From positions 1 to 7,199 of the forward strand of contig CANLHC010000040.1 in assembly GCA_947490625.1 (NCBI GenBank): 7,199 nt of DNA, read 5' to 3'. Positions 1-6,241 of this stretch are shown piece by piece (the stretch's first letter is position 1; each line of letters opens with the position of its first letter). The stretch is from Candidatus Nanopelagicaceae bacterium. Its GTDB lineage: Bacteria > Actinomycetota > Actinomycetes > Nanopelagicales > Nanopelagicaceae. Under the pieces are notes generated by a model, which saw only the letters and a program-made list of their open reading frames with translations, had not been told where the DNA came from and did no database searches. Both the position numbers and the translations under genes were made by a program.

Positions 1-359
1 TGGAAGAAACCGGATGCAAGTCCAAAGATTGCAGCAGCTGCAAATCCGACAAGTGGCCCATGTAAATACCCAAACCATGCTGCAGTCCATGTTCCAACGA
101 TCATCATTCCTTCAAGGCCAATATTGATAACACCTGCTCGCTCAGCCCAAAGTCCACCAAGTCCGGCCATGAGCAACGGAATTGCAAAGCGCAATGTTGC
201 TCCAGATGTGCCAGGTGACGTGATATCTGTTGCACCAGTAATTAACTCAACGAGTGAGATGATGAGGAAGAGACCGGCTACCGCTAATGTGATGCGAGCT
301 GGTGAGGTAAAGAACTTCTTCGCCTTGCTTGATTTCTTCTCAGGAGTTTTAGTAGTCAT
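1..359 (-). CDS. BMP-type ABC transporter, permease 2 (partial, 3' end outside window)
   Basis: This is a membrane subunit of a nucleoside/simple-sugar ABC importer of the RbsC-like BPD_transp_2 family. Only the first 119 codons lie in the window; the gene runs off the left edge. The N-terminus is lysine-rich and cytoplasmic (K4, K8, K9, K12, K14, K15), followed by a hydrophobic segment at about residues 23-40. A second conserved stretch at about 58-95 contains NIGLEG (79-84), the hallmark of this permease family, and another hydrophobic segment begins near 102. The ATG start at 359-357 shares one base with the stop of the preceding permease (TGATG). A Shine-Dalgarno-like AAAGGAA lies at 374-368, eight bases upstream, inside the preceding gene. 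Translational coupling to that permease is therefore expected, and the two permeases would form the heterodimeric channel. The family call is secure; substrate specificity cannot be read from it. Confidence 0.93.
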   Translation of the reverse strand, partial: MTTKTPEKKSSKAKKFFTSPARITLAVAGLFLIISLVELITGATDITSPGTSGATLRFAIPLLMAGLGGLWAERAGVINIGLEGMMIVGTWTAAWFGYLHGPLVGFAAAAIFGLASGFF

Positions 360-1450
360 CACTGTGATTCCTTTAGGCTAGAAGCTTCGGCATTAACTTT
401 TCCTACCGCATGTTGCTGCTGACGTAGATTGATACGGGCAACTACTTCGTAGGCGACAACGATGGAGATAACGATTGTTCCCTGCATCACGATGACAATC
501 TCTGGTGGAACTCCCTCGAATTCAAGGACGGGTGCTGTGCGCTCTAAGAACGACCAGAGAAAAGCTGCAAAGAAGATTCCAACCGGGTGGTTTCTTCCTA
601 GAAGCGCTAGCGCCAAACCAGTAAAGGCATAACCGGCCGGAAAGGCCATGCTGTACGAATGTGTGTCAGAGAGCAGAGTTCCGATACCGACTAGACCAGC
701 GATTGCACCAGATAACACGGTGGTAATAAAGATCATTCCTGGTGCGTTAACACCACTTGAGCGGGCTGCTCGAAAAGATAACCCAGTAGCGCGAAGGTTA
801 AAACCAAAAACAGTTTTATTCAGCATTACCCAATAAGCAATACCTACCGCAATTGCGACAAAGAGGAATGAGTAAATCTCTCCATCAAAGGCTTTTATAG
901 TTGGCATTTGCCCACTCAGAGGAATCTGGGGAGTTTGAAGATTCTGAGAGCCTTTCGGCAATACTCCTAGGAGATCTTCACTGAGCAAGAATGCAATAAT
1001 CGCTGCAGCAATAAAGTTGAGCATAATATTGCTAATAACTTCAGAGACCCCTCGACGAACTTTGAGGTATCCCGCAATTGCTGCCCACAATCCACCTGCG
1101 AGCATCGCCGTGATAACAATGAGTGTCACATGCAAAATCGGTGGAAGATTTACAGCCGCACCGACGACAGCGCCAAAGAATGCACCCATGCGATATTGAC
1201 CATCGATACCAATGTTAAAGAGCAGCATCTTAAAGCCAATAGCTGCAGCTACCCCCGCCATGTAATAGGCGATAGTCTGGTTGAGTTCGGAGACAAGATT
1301 GCGTGGCTGAAAACCGTAAGAAATCATTTCGTTAAACATGTCAATTGGATTGACTCCACGAATTGCCAAAATAATATAAACAAAAACTAGTGAACTTAAG
1401 ATCGCCACTACTGGGGCGAGTGTGCCCCAAAAAATTCTGCTCTTTGTCAT
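359..1450 (-). CDS. BMP-type ABC transporter, permease 1
   Basis: This 363-residue integral membrane permease belongs to the same family as the next gene and is of usual length for the first permease of BMP-linked importers (NupP/YufP-like). A membrane segment lies at about 11-31. The family motif NIGIDGQ is at 79-85. A second conserved block, GVSEVISNIMLN, is at 134-145. The cytoplasmic coupling loop expected to contact the ATPase is at about 216-235, with RATG and the AA-x-x-SG pattern. Several more hydrophobic helices lie at 191-210, 237-260, 273-302 and 318-337. The C-terminal tail is polar. The ATG start at 1450 overlaps the ATPase stop by four bases (ATGA), and GGAG at 1464-1461 is a ribosome site ten bases upstream. 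Gene order ATPase-permease-permease and the overlaps mark one translational unit. Substrate is inferred as nucleoside or a related ribosyl compound from the family. Confidence 0.94.
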   Translation of the reverse strand: MTKSRIFWGTLAPVVAILSSLVFVYIILAIRGVNPIDMFNEMISYGFQPRNLVSELNQTIAYYMAGVAAAIGFKMLLFNIGIDGQYRMGAFFGAVVGAAVNLPPILHVTLIVITAMLAGGLWAAIAGYLKVRRGVSEVISNIMLNFIAAAIIAFLLSEDLLGVLPKGSQNLQTPQIPLSGQMPTIKAFDGEIYSFLFVAIAVGIAYWVMLNKTVFGFNLRATGLSFRAARSSGVNAPGMIFITTVLSGAIAGLVGIGTLLSDTHSYSMAFPAGYAFTGLALALLGRNHPVGIFFAAFLWSFLERTAPVLEFEGVPPEIVIVMQGTIVISIVVAYEVVARINLRQQQHAVGKVNAEASSLKESQ

Positions 1451-2961
1451 GCGCTGATAGCTCCAGTCATCGCTAGGCCGAGATCTTCAGCAGTTGTTGT
1501 TGCAGGATTAAGGACTGAAACGATGCTTCCGCCATAAATCACTGCGATCCGATCAGAGAGTGAGAAGAGTTCTTCGAGGTCGGCAGTAATCAACAGAATC
1601 CCAGCACCGCGTGTGCGCGCTTTCATCAGTTGTTCCCAAATAATTGCTTGTGCGCCAACATCCACTCCGCGAGTAGGTTGTGCCGCAATAATCAAATGAG
1701 GATCTCCACTGAGTTCACGGCCAACAATAAATTTCTGTTGATTTCCGCCAGAGAGCGCACTTGCCAAAACATTTACTCCTGGTGTGCGAACATCGAATTC
1801 TTCAACCACTCGCTTGGAATCTTCAGCTGCAGATCCTTTATTTACCCAGATGCCCTTAGCCATCGGTTGCGAAAATTGATGACCGAGGATTCGGTTTTCC
1901 CAGAGTGGTGCGGACATAAGAAGGCCATCACGTTGGCGATCTTGTGGAATGTATCCAACCCCGGCATTTCTAATCTCCCGTGTTGGTGTGGTCGCAGCAT
2001 TAAGGCCGAGTACCTCAACAGTTCCAGCCGATGGTGTCATCAGCCCCATGATCAATTCAATGAGCTCGCTCTGACCATTTCCTTCAACTCCTGCCAGACC
2101 GAGGATTTCACCACCATGGAGATCAAGGTTTACTCCACGAAGAATTTCGCGACCATCAGCGCGTGAATAAGAAGCGCCCTTAATCGTCAAAATGCTCTTT
2201 GCGCTTATGTTCTGAACGCCAGCTTTTGGCTTAGGCAATTCACCACCCACCATCAATTCAGCGAGCTCTTTCTTGGTTGTCTCTTTCGGTTTGCGCGTTG
2301 CAACGGTGGTGCCCTGGCGCATGATCGTAATGTCATCTGCGATCGAAAGTACTTCATCTAATTTGTGCGAGATAAAGAGGACTGTCAGCCCCTTATTGAC
2401 GAGTTCACGTAAGTTTGTAAAGAGCTCTGTCACTTCTTGAGGGACTAATACCGCTGTTGGTTCATCAAGAATCAGAATCTTGGCACCACGGAATAACACC
2501 TTTGCAATCTCAACTCTTTGACGTTCTCCCACGCCAAGGTTGGTCATTGATTCATCAGGATCAATATCGAGCTGATATGTCTCTGCTATCTCCAGCAACT
2601 TCCTTCGTGCCTCATCAAATTTAATTACAAAACCAAAGCGAGATGGTTCACTTCCTAATATCACATTTTCAAGCACGGTAGCGTTATCAGCTAACTTAAA
2701 GTGTTGGTGAACCATTCCAATACCAAGTGCGATCGCATCCTGTGGTGATTTAAGCGAGACTTCCTTATCAAAGACTTTAACCGATCCTGCATCAGGGCGG
2801 ACTAAGCCGTAGAGAATCTTCATCAACGTGGATTTTCCAGCTCCGTTTTCACCAATGATTGCATGAATAGAACCTTCACGAACATGGAGTGAGACGCCCT
2901 GGTTAGCGATAACGCCAGGATACTTCTTCTCTACCCCATTAACTTCGAGAATATTTGCCAC
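1447..2961 (-). CDS. BMP-type ABC transporter, double-domain ATP-binding protein
   Basis: This 504-residue cytoplasmic ATPase has two fused nucleotide-binding domains, as in RbsA/NupO-type sugar and nucleoside importers. Domain 1 (about 1-240) has a full Walker A GENGAGKST (37-45), Q-loop Q86, a signature-like VGERQ (144-148), Walker B ILILDEP (162-168) with E167, and switch histidine H199. Domain 2 (about 255-504) has a good signature LSGGNQQK (403-410). Its Walker A reads GVEGNGQS (291-298) with glutamine in place of lysine, and its Walker B reads IIAAQP (424-429) without the Asp-Glu pair. Because one composite site pairs Walker A of domain 1 with signature LSGGN of domain 2, hydrolysis most likely occurs at that site only. 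The start is GTG, preceded by the weak purine run AAAGAAG at 2974-2968. The GTG fits the conserved N-terminus of the family. The gene is separated from the lipoprotein gene by a stem-loop, and its stop overlaps the next start. Confidence 0.95.
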   Translation of the reverse strand: MANILEVNGVEKKYPGVIANQGVSLHVREGSIHAIIGENGAGKSTLMKILYGLVRPDAGSVKVFDKEVSLKSPQDAIALGIGMVHQHFKLADNATVLENVILGSEPSRFGFVIKFDEARRKLLEIAETYQLDIDPDESMTNLGVGERQRVEIAKVLFRGAKILILDEPTAVLVPQEVTELFTNLRELVNKGLTVLFISHKLDEVLSIADDITIMRQGTTVATRKPKETTKKELAELMVGGELPKPKAGVQNISAKSILTIKGASYSRADGREILRGVNLDLHGGEILGLAGVEGNGQSELIELIMGLMTPSAGTVEVLGLNAATTPTREIRNAGVGYIPQDRQRDGLLMSAPLWENRILGHQFSQPMAKGIWVNKGSAAEDSKRVVEEFDVRTPGVNVLASALSGGNQQKFIVGRELSGDPHLIIAAQPTRGVDVGAQAIIWEQLMKARTRGAGILLITADLEELFSLSDRIAVIYGGSIVSVLNPATTTAEDLGLAMTGAISA

Positions 2962-3045
2962 GTATGACTTCTTTCTATTTCTTTAGGTGTTTAAGAGTGA
3001 AGTGCGCCGCCATGTCAGCGGCGCACTTCACATTACTTAATTAAT
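2962..3045 (-). promoter_or_regulatory. Gap between lipoprotein and ATPase genes, with weak ribosome site
   Basis: This 84-base gap holds the stem-loop listed separately and, at 2974-2968, the purine run AAAGAAG six bases before the GTG start of the ATPase gene. There is no GGAG core. By contrast the lipoprotein gene has AAGGAG and an ATG start. The combination suggests that the ATPase is translated at a lower rate than the binding protein. That is an inference from sequence strength only. I see no convincing promoter inside the gap. Confidence 0.5.
2997..3031 (-). promoter_or_regulatory. Intercistronic stem-loop between lipoprotein and ATPase genes
   Basis: The arms at 2997-3010 (GTGAAGTGCGCCGC) and 3018-3031 are perfect reverse complements over 14 bp, with a seven-base loop CATGTCA on the + strand. 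The stem is GC-rich at its loop end. On the transcript (minus) strand the stem is followed by TCTTAAACACC, so there is no U-run and it is not a classical intrinsic terminator. It begins 15 bases after the lipoprotein stop codon. The likely role is to stabilise the upstream message or partly attenuate read-through, giving more binding protein than ATPase, as known for intercistronic hairpins in other binding-protein operons such as malE-malF. The structure is seen directly; the role is inferred. Confidence 0.85.
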
Positions 3046-4095
3046 TTATGCCTTTGGATCAGTTGGAACTACAACATCACCTGAAGCGATCTTTGCTGCG
3101 TACTCATCGATCTTTGCTGTGATGTCATCGATGTATCCACCTGTTGTGGTGTATCCAACGCCGCCTTCAGCAAATCCCCAAGTCTTTACTCCTGCAGTAT
3201 CTACACCTGCAAGTGCATCAGCAACGAATGCTGCAACGCCAACGTCAACGCGCTTAAGCATTGATGTAAGGATTGTTGTTACATAGTCAGCATGTGCTGG
3301 GTAAGTTGCTTCGTCAGCATCTACGCCGATTGACCACTTTCCGAGCTCAGATGCAGCCTTGTGCATACCAGATCCGGTTCCGCCAGCTGCTGCGTAAACA
3401 ACATCTGCGCCGTTCTCGTACATACCCTTAGCAGCTTCGTATCCCTTTGCAGGATCGTTGAAGCCTGAGAAATCTGGGAAGTTAGAGATGTAGGTTGACT
3501 GGATCTTGATTCCTGGAGTTACAGCCTTTGCACCTGCGATGAAGCCAGCCTCAAACTTTGCGATCAACGGTGTATTAACTCCACCGATAAATCCAACGTT
3601 GCCTGACTTGCTCTTCAAAGCTGCTGCAACACCAACGAGGTATGAGCCTTCTTCTTCTTTAAAGACGATGCTGTGAACGTTTGGTGCTGTTACAGATGAA
3701 TCGTCAACGATTCCCCATGTTGTATCAGGAAATTCTGGTGCAACCTTTGCAAGTGCTGCGGCATATGTAAAGCCAACAACCACGATTGGGTTTGCACCCT
3801 TTTGTGCCATCAGACGTAGACGCTCAGCACGCTGATCATCTGTTGCTGTTGGGTTATCTTGTGACTCAATGAGCTCAAGAGATTCATTAGCTGCGAGTAG
3901 TGGTTCTACTCCGATATATGCAAGCTGGTTAAACCCTGGAACATCGCGTCCACCTAGGCTATAGGCGATTCCGATTGTTCCCGAAAGGTTTGTTGCTGCA
4001 TCTTCACTATCGCTACCGCAACCGGTAACAACTGTGGCGGTTAGGGTTGCAGCAAGTGCAATGACTCCCCAGCGGCCTAGAAGTTTCTTCTGCAT
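3046..4095 (-). CDS. BMP/PnrA-family substrate-binding lipoprotein
   Basis: This 349-residue protein is the extracytoplasmic binding component of the importer (BMP family, Med/PnrA type; characterised members bind purine or other nucleosides). It starts with a lipoprotein signal: K3-K4 and R8, a hydrophobic core at 10-24, and lipobox V-T-G-C with the lipidated cysteine at C26, followed by an acidic flexible linker. Family landmarks follow in order: GFNQLAYIG (54-62), WGIVDDS (127-133), FKEEEGSYLVG (145-155), GFIGGVNTPL (168-177), ADVVYAAAGGTGSG (230-243), SIGVDADE (255-262) and the TSMLKR stretch (277-282) that supplies the usual binding-site lysine, K281. The ATG start has AAGGAG at 4110-4105, nine bases upstream, the best ribosome site of the operon. 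The gene directly follows lacI on the same strand. Nucleosides are the most likely ligand by family, but autoinducer-2 or other ribosyl compounds cannot be excluded from sequence. Confidence 0.95.
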   Translation of the reverse strand: MQKKLLGRWGVIALAATLTATVVTGCGSDSEDAATNLSGTIGIAYSLGGRDVPGFNQLAYIGVEPLLAANESLELIESQDNPTATDDQRAERLRLMAQKGANPIVVVGFTYAAALAKVAPEFPDTTWGIVDDSSVTAPNVHSIVFKEEEGSYLVGVAAALKSKSGNVGFIGGVNTPLIAKFEAGFIAGAKAVTPGIKIQSTYISNFPDFSGFNDPAKGYEAAKGMYENGADVVYAAAGGTGSGMHKAASELGKWSIGVDADEATYPAHADYVTTILTSMLKRVDVGVAAFVADALAGVDTAGVKTWGFAEGGVGYTTTGGYIDDITAKIDEYAAKIASGDVVVPTDPKA

Positions 4096-4113
4096 TCGGT
4101 ATTTCTCCTTTTG

Positions 4114-4142
4114 TTTATTTGAGTGATCACTCGTTTACTCAA
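4114..4142 (-). promoter_or_regulatory. Possible promoter of the importer operon with a 12-bp palindrome in its spacer
   Basis: Between the lacI stop and the lipoprotein start, the minus strand shows TTGAGT (4142-4137) and AATAAA (4119-4114) separated by 17 bases; each matches the vegetative consensus at four of six positions. Almost all of the spacer is taken up by the palindrome at 4121-4132. A weakness is that a start about seven bases after this -10 would fall inside the AAGGAG ribosome site. An alternative pair, TTTCAA (4160-4155) with TAAACG (4137-4132), would start transcription within the palindrome. Neither is certain, but one promoter here would let the importer be expressed apart from the regulator. 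Confidence 0.35.
4121..4132. promoter_or_regulatory. Perfect 12-bp palindrome, candidate operator upstream of the lipoprotein gene
   Basis: GAGTGATCACTC reads identically on both strands and lies 26 bases before the lipoprotein start. A further copy of its half-site, ACTCAA at 4137-4142, pairs with TTGAGT at 4119-4124, so the motif may have nested symmetry. The centre is AT rather than the CG usual for LacI-family operators, so the binding protein may not be the adjacent LacI regulator. I found no second exact copy of the palindrome in the window. Confidence 0.5.
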
Positions 4143-4168
4143 TGGTCTACCTTGTTGAAAGCGATCGT

Positions 4169-5167
4169 CTACATCTCCCGGGGAGGTGCACACGATCCTC
4201 TCTCAACTAGTTGTACATCGACCATTGAATGCTCAGGTGGGGTGCTAACCCCGGTGGCGAGATGCTTAATCATCGACTGCATCGCTAGCGATCCTTGTAG
4301 ACGCGCATCTCGGGCGATGACAGTAAGTGGAGGGTTGATGAGCTCTGCGAAATCAAGGTCATCAAATCCAATAATCGAAATCTGTTGTGGAACCTGGACT
4401 CCTCGATCGCGCAGGGCGTGCAGTGCGCCAATTGTCATCAAGTTGTTGGCGGTAAAGACGGCAGTCGGTGCATCTTCTCGCTCAAGAAGTGCGCACATCG
4501 CCGCATAGCCACCGGCTTCACTGAAATCAGATTCGACGAAATAGTGGGGGGTGAGAGAGGCCTGCTTAAGCGAGGCGCGAAAGCCATCGGCTCGTCTCTT
4601 GCCAGGAGTTGTGGTCAGCGGACCGCTAATCATCGCGATCTTCGTGTGGCCTAATCCGATCAAATAATCGGTAGCAACTGATGCACCTCGGGAATTATCA
4701 GTCAGGACTGAGCTGAATTTTTCGCCATCTCGCGTCACGCGGTCAACAAAGACAATAGGTAGGCCGAATTGGCTAAAAAATGATGGGCCTTCTTCATCTT
4801 CAGTCAGTGGCGCCATGATGACGCCATCCACGCGTCCAAATAATTGGGTGAGCGCCTTCTCTTCGCGTTCACGCGAATCTCCAGTGTTAACAAGCAAGAT
4901 CATTCGATCGTCACCCACTGCGCTCTCTGCACCTTCAACAATTGAGGCAAAGAAAGGATTGGTAATGTCTGGGACAACGATTGCGATGATGCCTGTTCGA
5001 CCGGATTTGAGATTTCTTGCCGCCGCACTTGGGCGATAGTTCAAATCAATAATTGCCTGGCGAATTTTTTCTTCGTTACGAACAGTAAAACCACTGAGAT
5101 GACGTGAAATCGTTGCAACTGAAACTCCGACATGTTTAGCCACGTCGGTAATTGTTACAGTGGACAA
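4169..5167 (-). CDS. LacI-family transcriptional regulator
   Basis: This 332-residue DNA-binding repressor has the usual family length. The N-terminal helix-turn-helix is at about 4-24 (TDVAKHVGVS then VATISRHLSG), and the hinge-helix region is at 45-57 (RPSAAARNLKSG) with the minor-groove leucine at L53. The periplasmic-binding-protein-like sensor domain (about 59-332) shows VPDITNPFF (65-73), VDRV (141-144), the G-H-x-K-I segment (173-177), FTANNLMTIGAL (238-249) and IIGFDDLDFAELINPPLT (265-282). In many family members the FTAN segment reads ND; here it is NN (241-242). The start is TTG at 5167-5165, chosen because AAGGAGG at 5180-5174 stands six bases before it and the helix-turn-helix begins at once. 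It lies upstream of the importer on the same strand and diverges from the kinase gene, so it probably controls both. The effector is unknown; ribose, a nucleoside or a phosphorylated product would fit. Confidence 0.95.
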   Translation of the reverse strand: MSTVTITDVAKHVGVSVATISRHLSGFTVRNEEKIRQAIIDLNYRPSAAARNLKSGRTGIIAIVVPDITNPFFASIVEGAESAVGDDRMILLVNTGDSREREEKALTQLFGRVDGVIMAPLTEDEEGPSFFSQFGLPIVFVDRVTRDGEKFSSVLTDNSRGASVATDYLIGLGHTKIAMISGPLTTTPGKRRADGFRASLKQASLTPHYFVESDFSEAGGYAAMCALLEREDAPTAVFTANNLMTIGALHALRDRGVQVPQQISIIGFDDLDFAELINPPLTVIARDARLQGSLAMQSMIKHLATGVSTPPEHSMVDVQLVERGSCAPPREM

Positions 5168-5173
5168 CGTGGG

Positions 5174-5180
5174 CCTCCTT
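5174..5180 (-). promoter_or_regulatory. Ribosome binding site that fixes the TTG start of lacI
   Basis: AAGGAGG on the minus strand is a near-perfect anti-16S match, six bases before TTG at 5167. There is no ATG or GTG start at a suitable distance in this frame, so the rare TTG codon is the supported start. Confidence 0.85.
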
Positions 5181-5190
5181 ATCGGTAGAA

Positions 5191-5210
5191 AATCGATACT
5201 GGTAACGATT
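5191..5210. promoter_or_regulatory. Operator-like 20-bp imperfect palindrome in the divergent lacI-kinase region
   Basis: AATCGATACTGGTAACGATT pairs at eight of ten positions about its centre between 5200 and 5201; only the innermost pair and the 5196/5205 pair fail. The core ATACTGGTAAC looks like a LacI-family operator of the ATACCGGTAT type with one base changed at the centre. It sits 24 bases upstream of the lacI start and 78 bases before the kinase start. Weak promoter-like pairs flank it: on the minus strand TAGACG (5246-5241) with TAGGTT (5222-5217), and on the plus strand TTGCAG (5209-5214) with TACATT (5233-5238). Either would put the palindrome at a place suitable for repression. 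The symmetry is seen; binding by the adjacent regulator is inferred. Confidence 0.55.
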
Positions 5211-5288
5211 GCAGATAACCTATCTCGTGGAGTACATTGCCGTCTAGAGCGTCCAGCTTTTATTTCTACGTGTCGCGAGGAGTGCTAA

Positions 5289-6212
5289 ATGTCGAAGCAG
5301 CCATTTGTTGTAGTCGTTGGCAGCACAATGATTGACATGGTTGCATATGTGAAAAAAGTTCCACATGCTGGTGAAACAGTAACTGGTGATTCATTTGCAT
5401 TGGGCTTTGGTGGCAAGGGTGCAAACCAAGCAGTGATGGCAAGACGTCTGGGTGCAACAGTCTCAATGGTCAACACATTAGGTGACGATGTATTTGGAGA
5501 CACTACTCTCTCTAATTTCCAAGAGCAAGGCATAGATGTGACGTTTGTGTCACGAACTGCCGGTGCCAGTGGAGTCGCTCCAATTTGGGTAGAACCCGAT
5601 GGAAGTAATCGAATTATCTGTGTCCCTGGAGCAAATAACGCAATGACTCCGGCAGAGGCTAAATCTGCACTTGAGAGTTTGAAGGGGTACGACATTGTTA
5701 TTGGCCAACTTGAAATTCCTCAAGAAGTCACAATTCAGGCTTTCGCAACTGCTCGCTCACATGGAGCGCGCACTGTTTTAAACCCTGCGCCCTTTGCTGC
5801 GATTTCACCAGAGTTAATTGCGCTCAGCGATTGGATTATTCCTAATGAGAGCGAGTTTGCGGGAATGCATCCGCAAGGTTTAGCACCAACAAGTGATGAG
5901 ATTATTCTTGAACTTGCACGAACGTTGAATACTCGTTTTGCAGTAACTCTTGGTGATCAAGGCGCAGCCTTTACAACTCTTGATGGGCGAGTAGAGCGCG
6001 TACACGCCCCACAGGTCACCGCTATTGACAGCACAGGTGCGGGTGATGCATTTGTAGGGGCATTTTCAGTCGGATTAGCCCTTGGACTACCTGATCGACA
6101 GGCAATTGCATTGGGCTGCGCCTGCGCATCAGATAGTGTCACTAGACTTGGCACTCAATCTTCATATCCAACACCGACGATGGCCGAGGCGATTCTTCAC
6201 TCGATTGGCTAG
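5289..6212 (+). CDS. rbsK: Ribokinase (PfkB-family sugar kinase)
   Basis: This cytosolic kinase is predicted to phosphorylate D-ribose to ribose 5-phosphate with ATP. Its 307 residues match the usual ribokinase length of about 305-310. The N-terminal substrate region has D16, corresponding to the ribose-contacting aspartate of E. coli RbsK, then GETVTGD (28-34) and the PfkB signature 1 segment GGKGANQA (41-48). GQLEIP (139-144) carries the conserved glutamate E142. NPAPF (165-169) and PNESE (185-189) follow. Signature 2, DSTGAGDAFVGAF (247-259), contains the anion-hole GAGD and catalytic base D253. The C-terminal TRLGTQSSYPT (285-295) is typical of true ribokinases rather than fructokinases or adenosine kinases. 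The ATG start has GAGGAG at 5277-5282, six bases upstream. It diverges from lacI and is followed 29 bases later by yajQ. A nucleoside-kinase role within PfkB is possible but less likely. Confidence 0.9.
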   Translation: MSKQPFVVVVGSTMIDMVAYVKKVPHAGETVTGDSFALGFGGKGANQAVMARRLGATVSMVNTLGDDVFGDTTLSNFQEQGIDVTFVSRTAGASGVAPIWVEPDGSNRIICVPGANNAMTPAEAKSALESLKGYDIVIGQLEIPQEVTIQAFATARSHGARTVLNPAPFAAISPELIALSDWIIPNESEFAGMHPQGLAPTSDEIILELARTLNTRFAVTLGDQGAAFTTLDGRVERVHAPQVTAIDSTGAGDAFVGAFSVGLALGLPDRQAIALGCACASDSVTRLGTQSSYPTPTMAEAILHSIG

Positions 6213-6229
6213 CTGTAGCAAAGAAAGTA

Positions 6230-6234
6230 GAGGG
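6230..6234 (+). promoter_or_regulatory. Ribosome binding site supporting the GTG start of yajQ
   Basis: GAGGG lies seven bases before GTG at 6242, within the 29-base gap after the kinase stop. That gap contains no hairpin and no T-run, so kinase and yajQ are probably read from one transcript. Confidence 0.65.
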
Positions 6235-6241
6235 TCCACCT

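Noticed and set aside
1630..2166. Plus-strand open frame of 178 codons opposite the ATPase gene
   Set aside because: It lies wholly inside the well-supported ATPase gene on the other strand, has a cysteine-rich, low-complexity composition unlike a conserved protein, and has no ribosome site. It is a shadow frame.
2997..3031. The intercistronic stem-loop as a classical intrinsic terminator of the lipoprotein gene
   Set aside because: No run of U follows the stem on the minus-strand transcript, and the genes after it belong to the same importer, so complete termination would not make sense.
3037..3044. TTAATTAA palindrome beside the lipoprotein stop codon
   Set aside because: It is an AT-rich eight-base word that arises easily by chance around a TAA stop, with no further symmetry and no repeat elsewhere nearby.
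4175..4185. Short inverted repeat CTCCC-G-GGGAG at the end of lacI, considered as a terminator
   Set aside because: The arms are five bases with a one-base gap, too tight to form a hairpin, inside coding sequence, and not followed by a T-run on the transcript strand.
4119..4508. Plus-strand open frame of 129 codons opposite the end of lacI
   Set aside because: It begins at a TTG inside the palindrome and runs antisense to lacI; serine- and arginine-rich composition without a recognisable domain. Shadow of the real gene.
5285..5695. Minus-strand open frame of 136 codons opposite the kinase
   Set aside because: It is antisense to a clear ribokinase with all catalytic motifs, and has no domain or ribosome site of its own.
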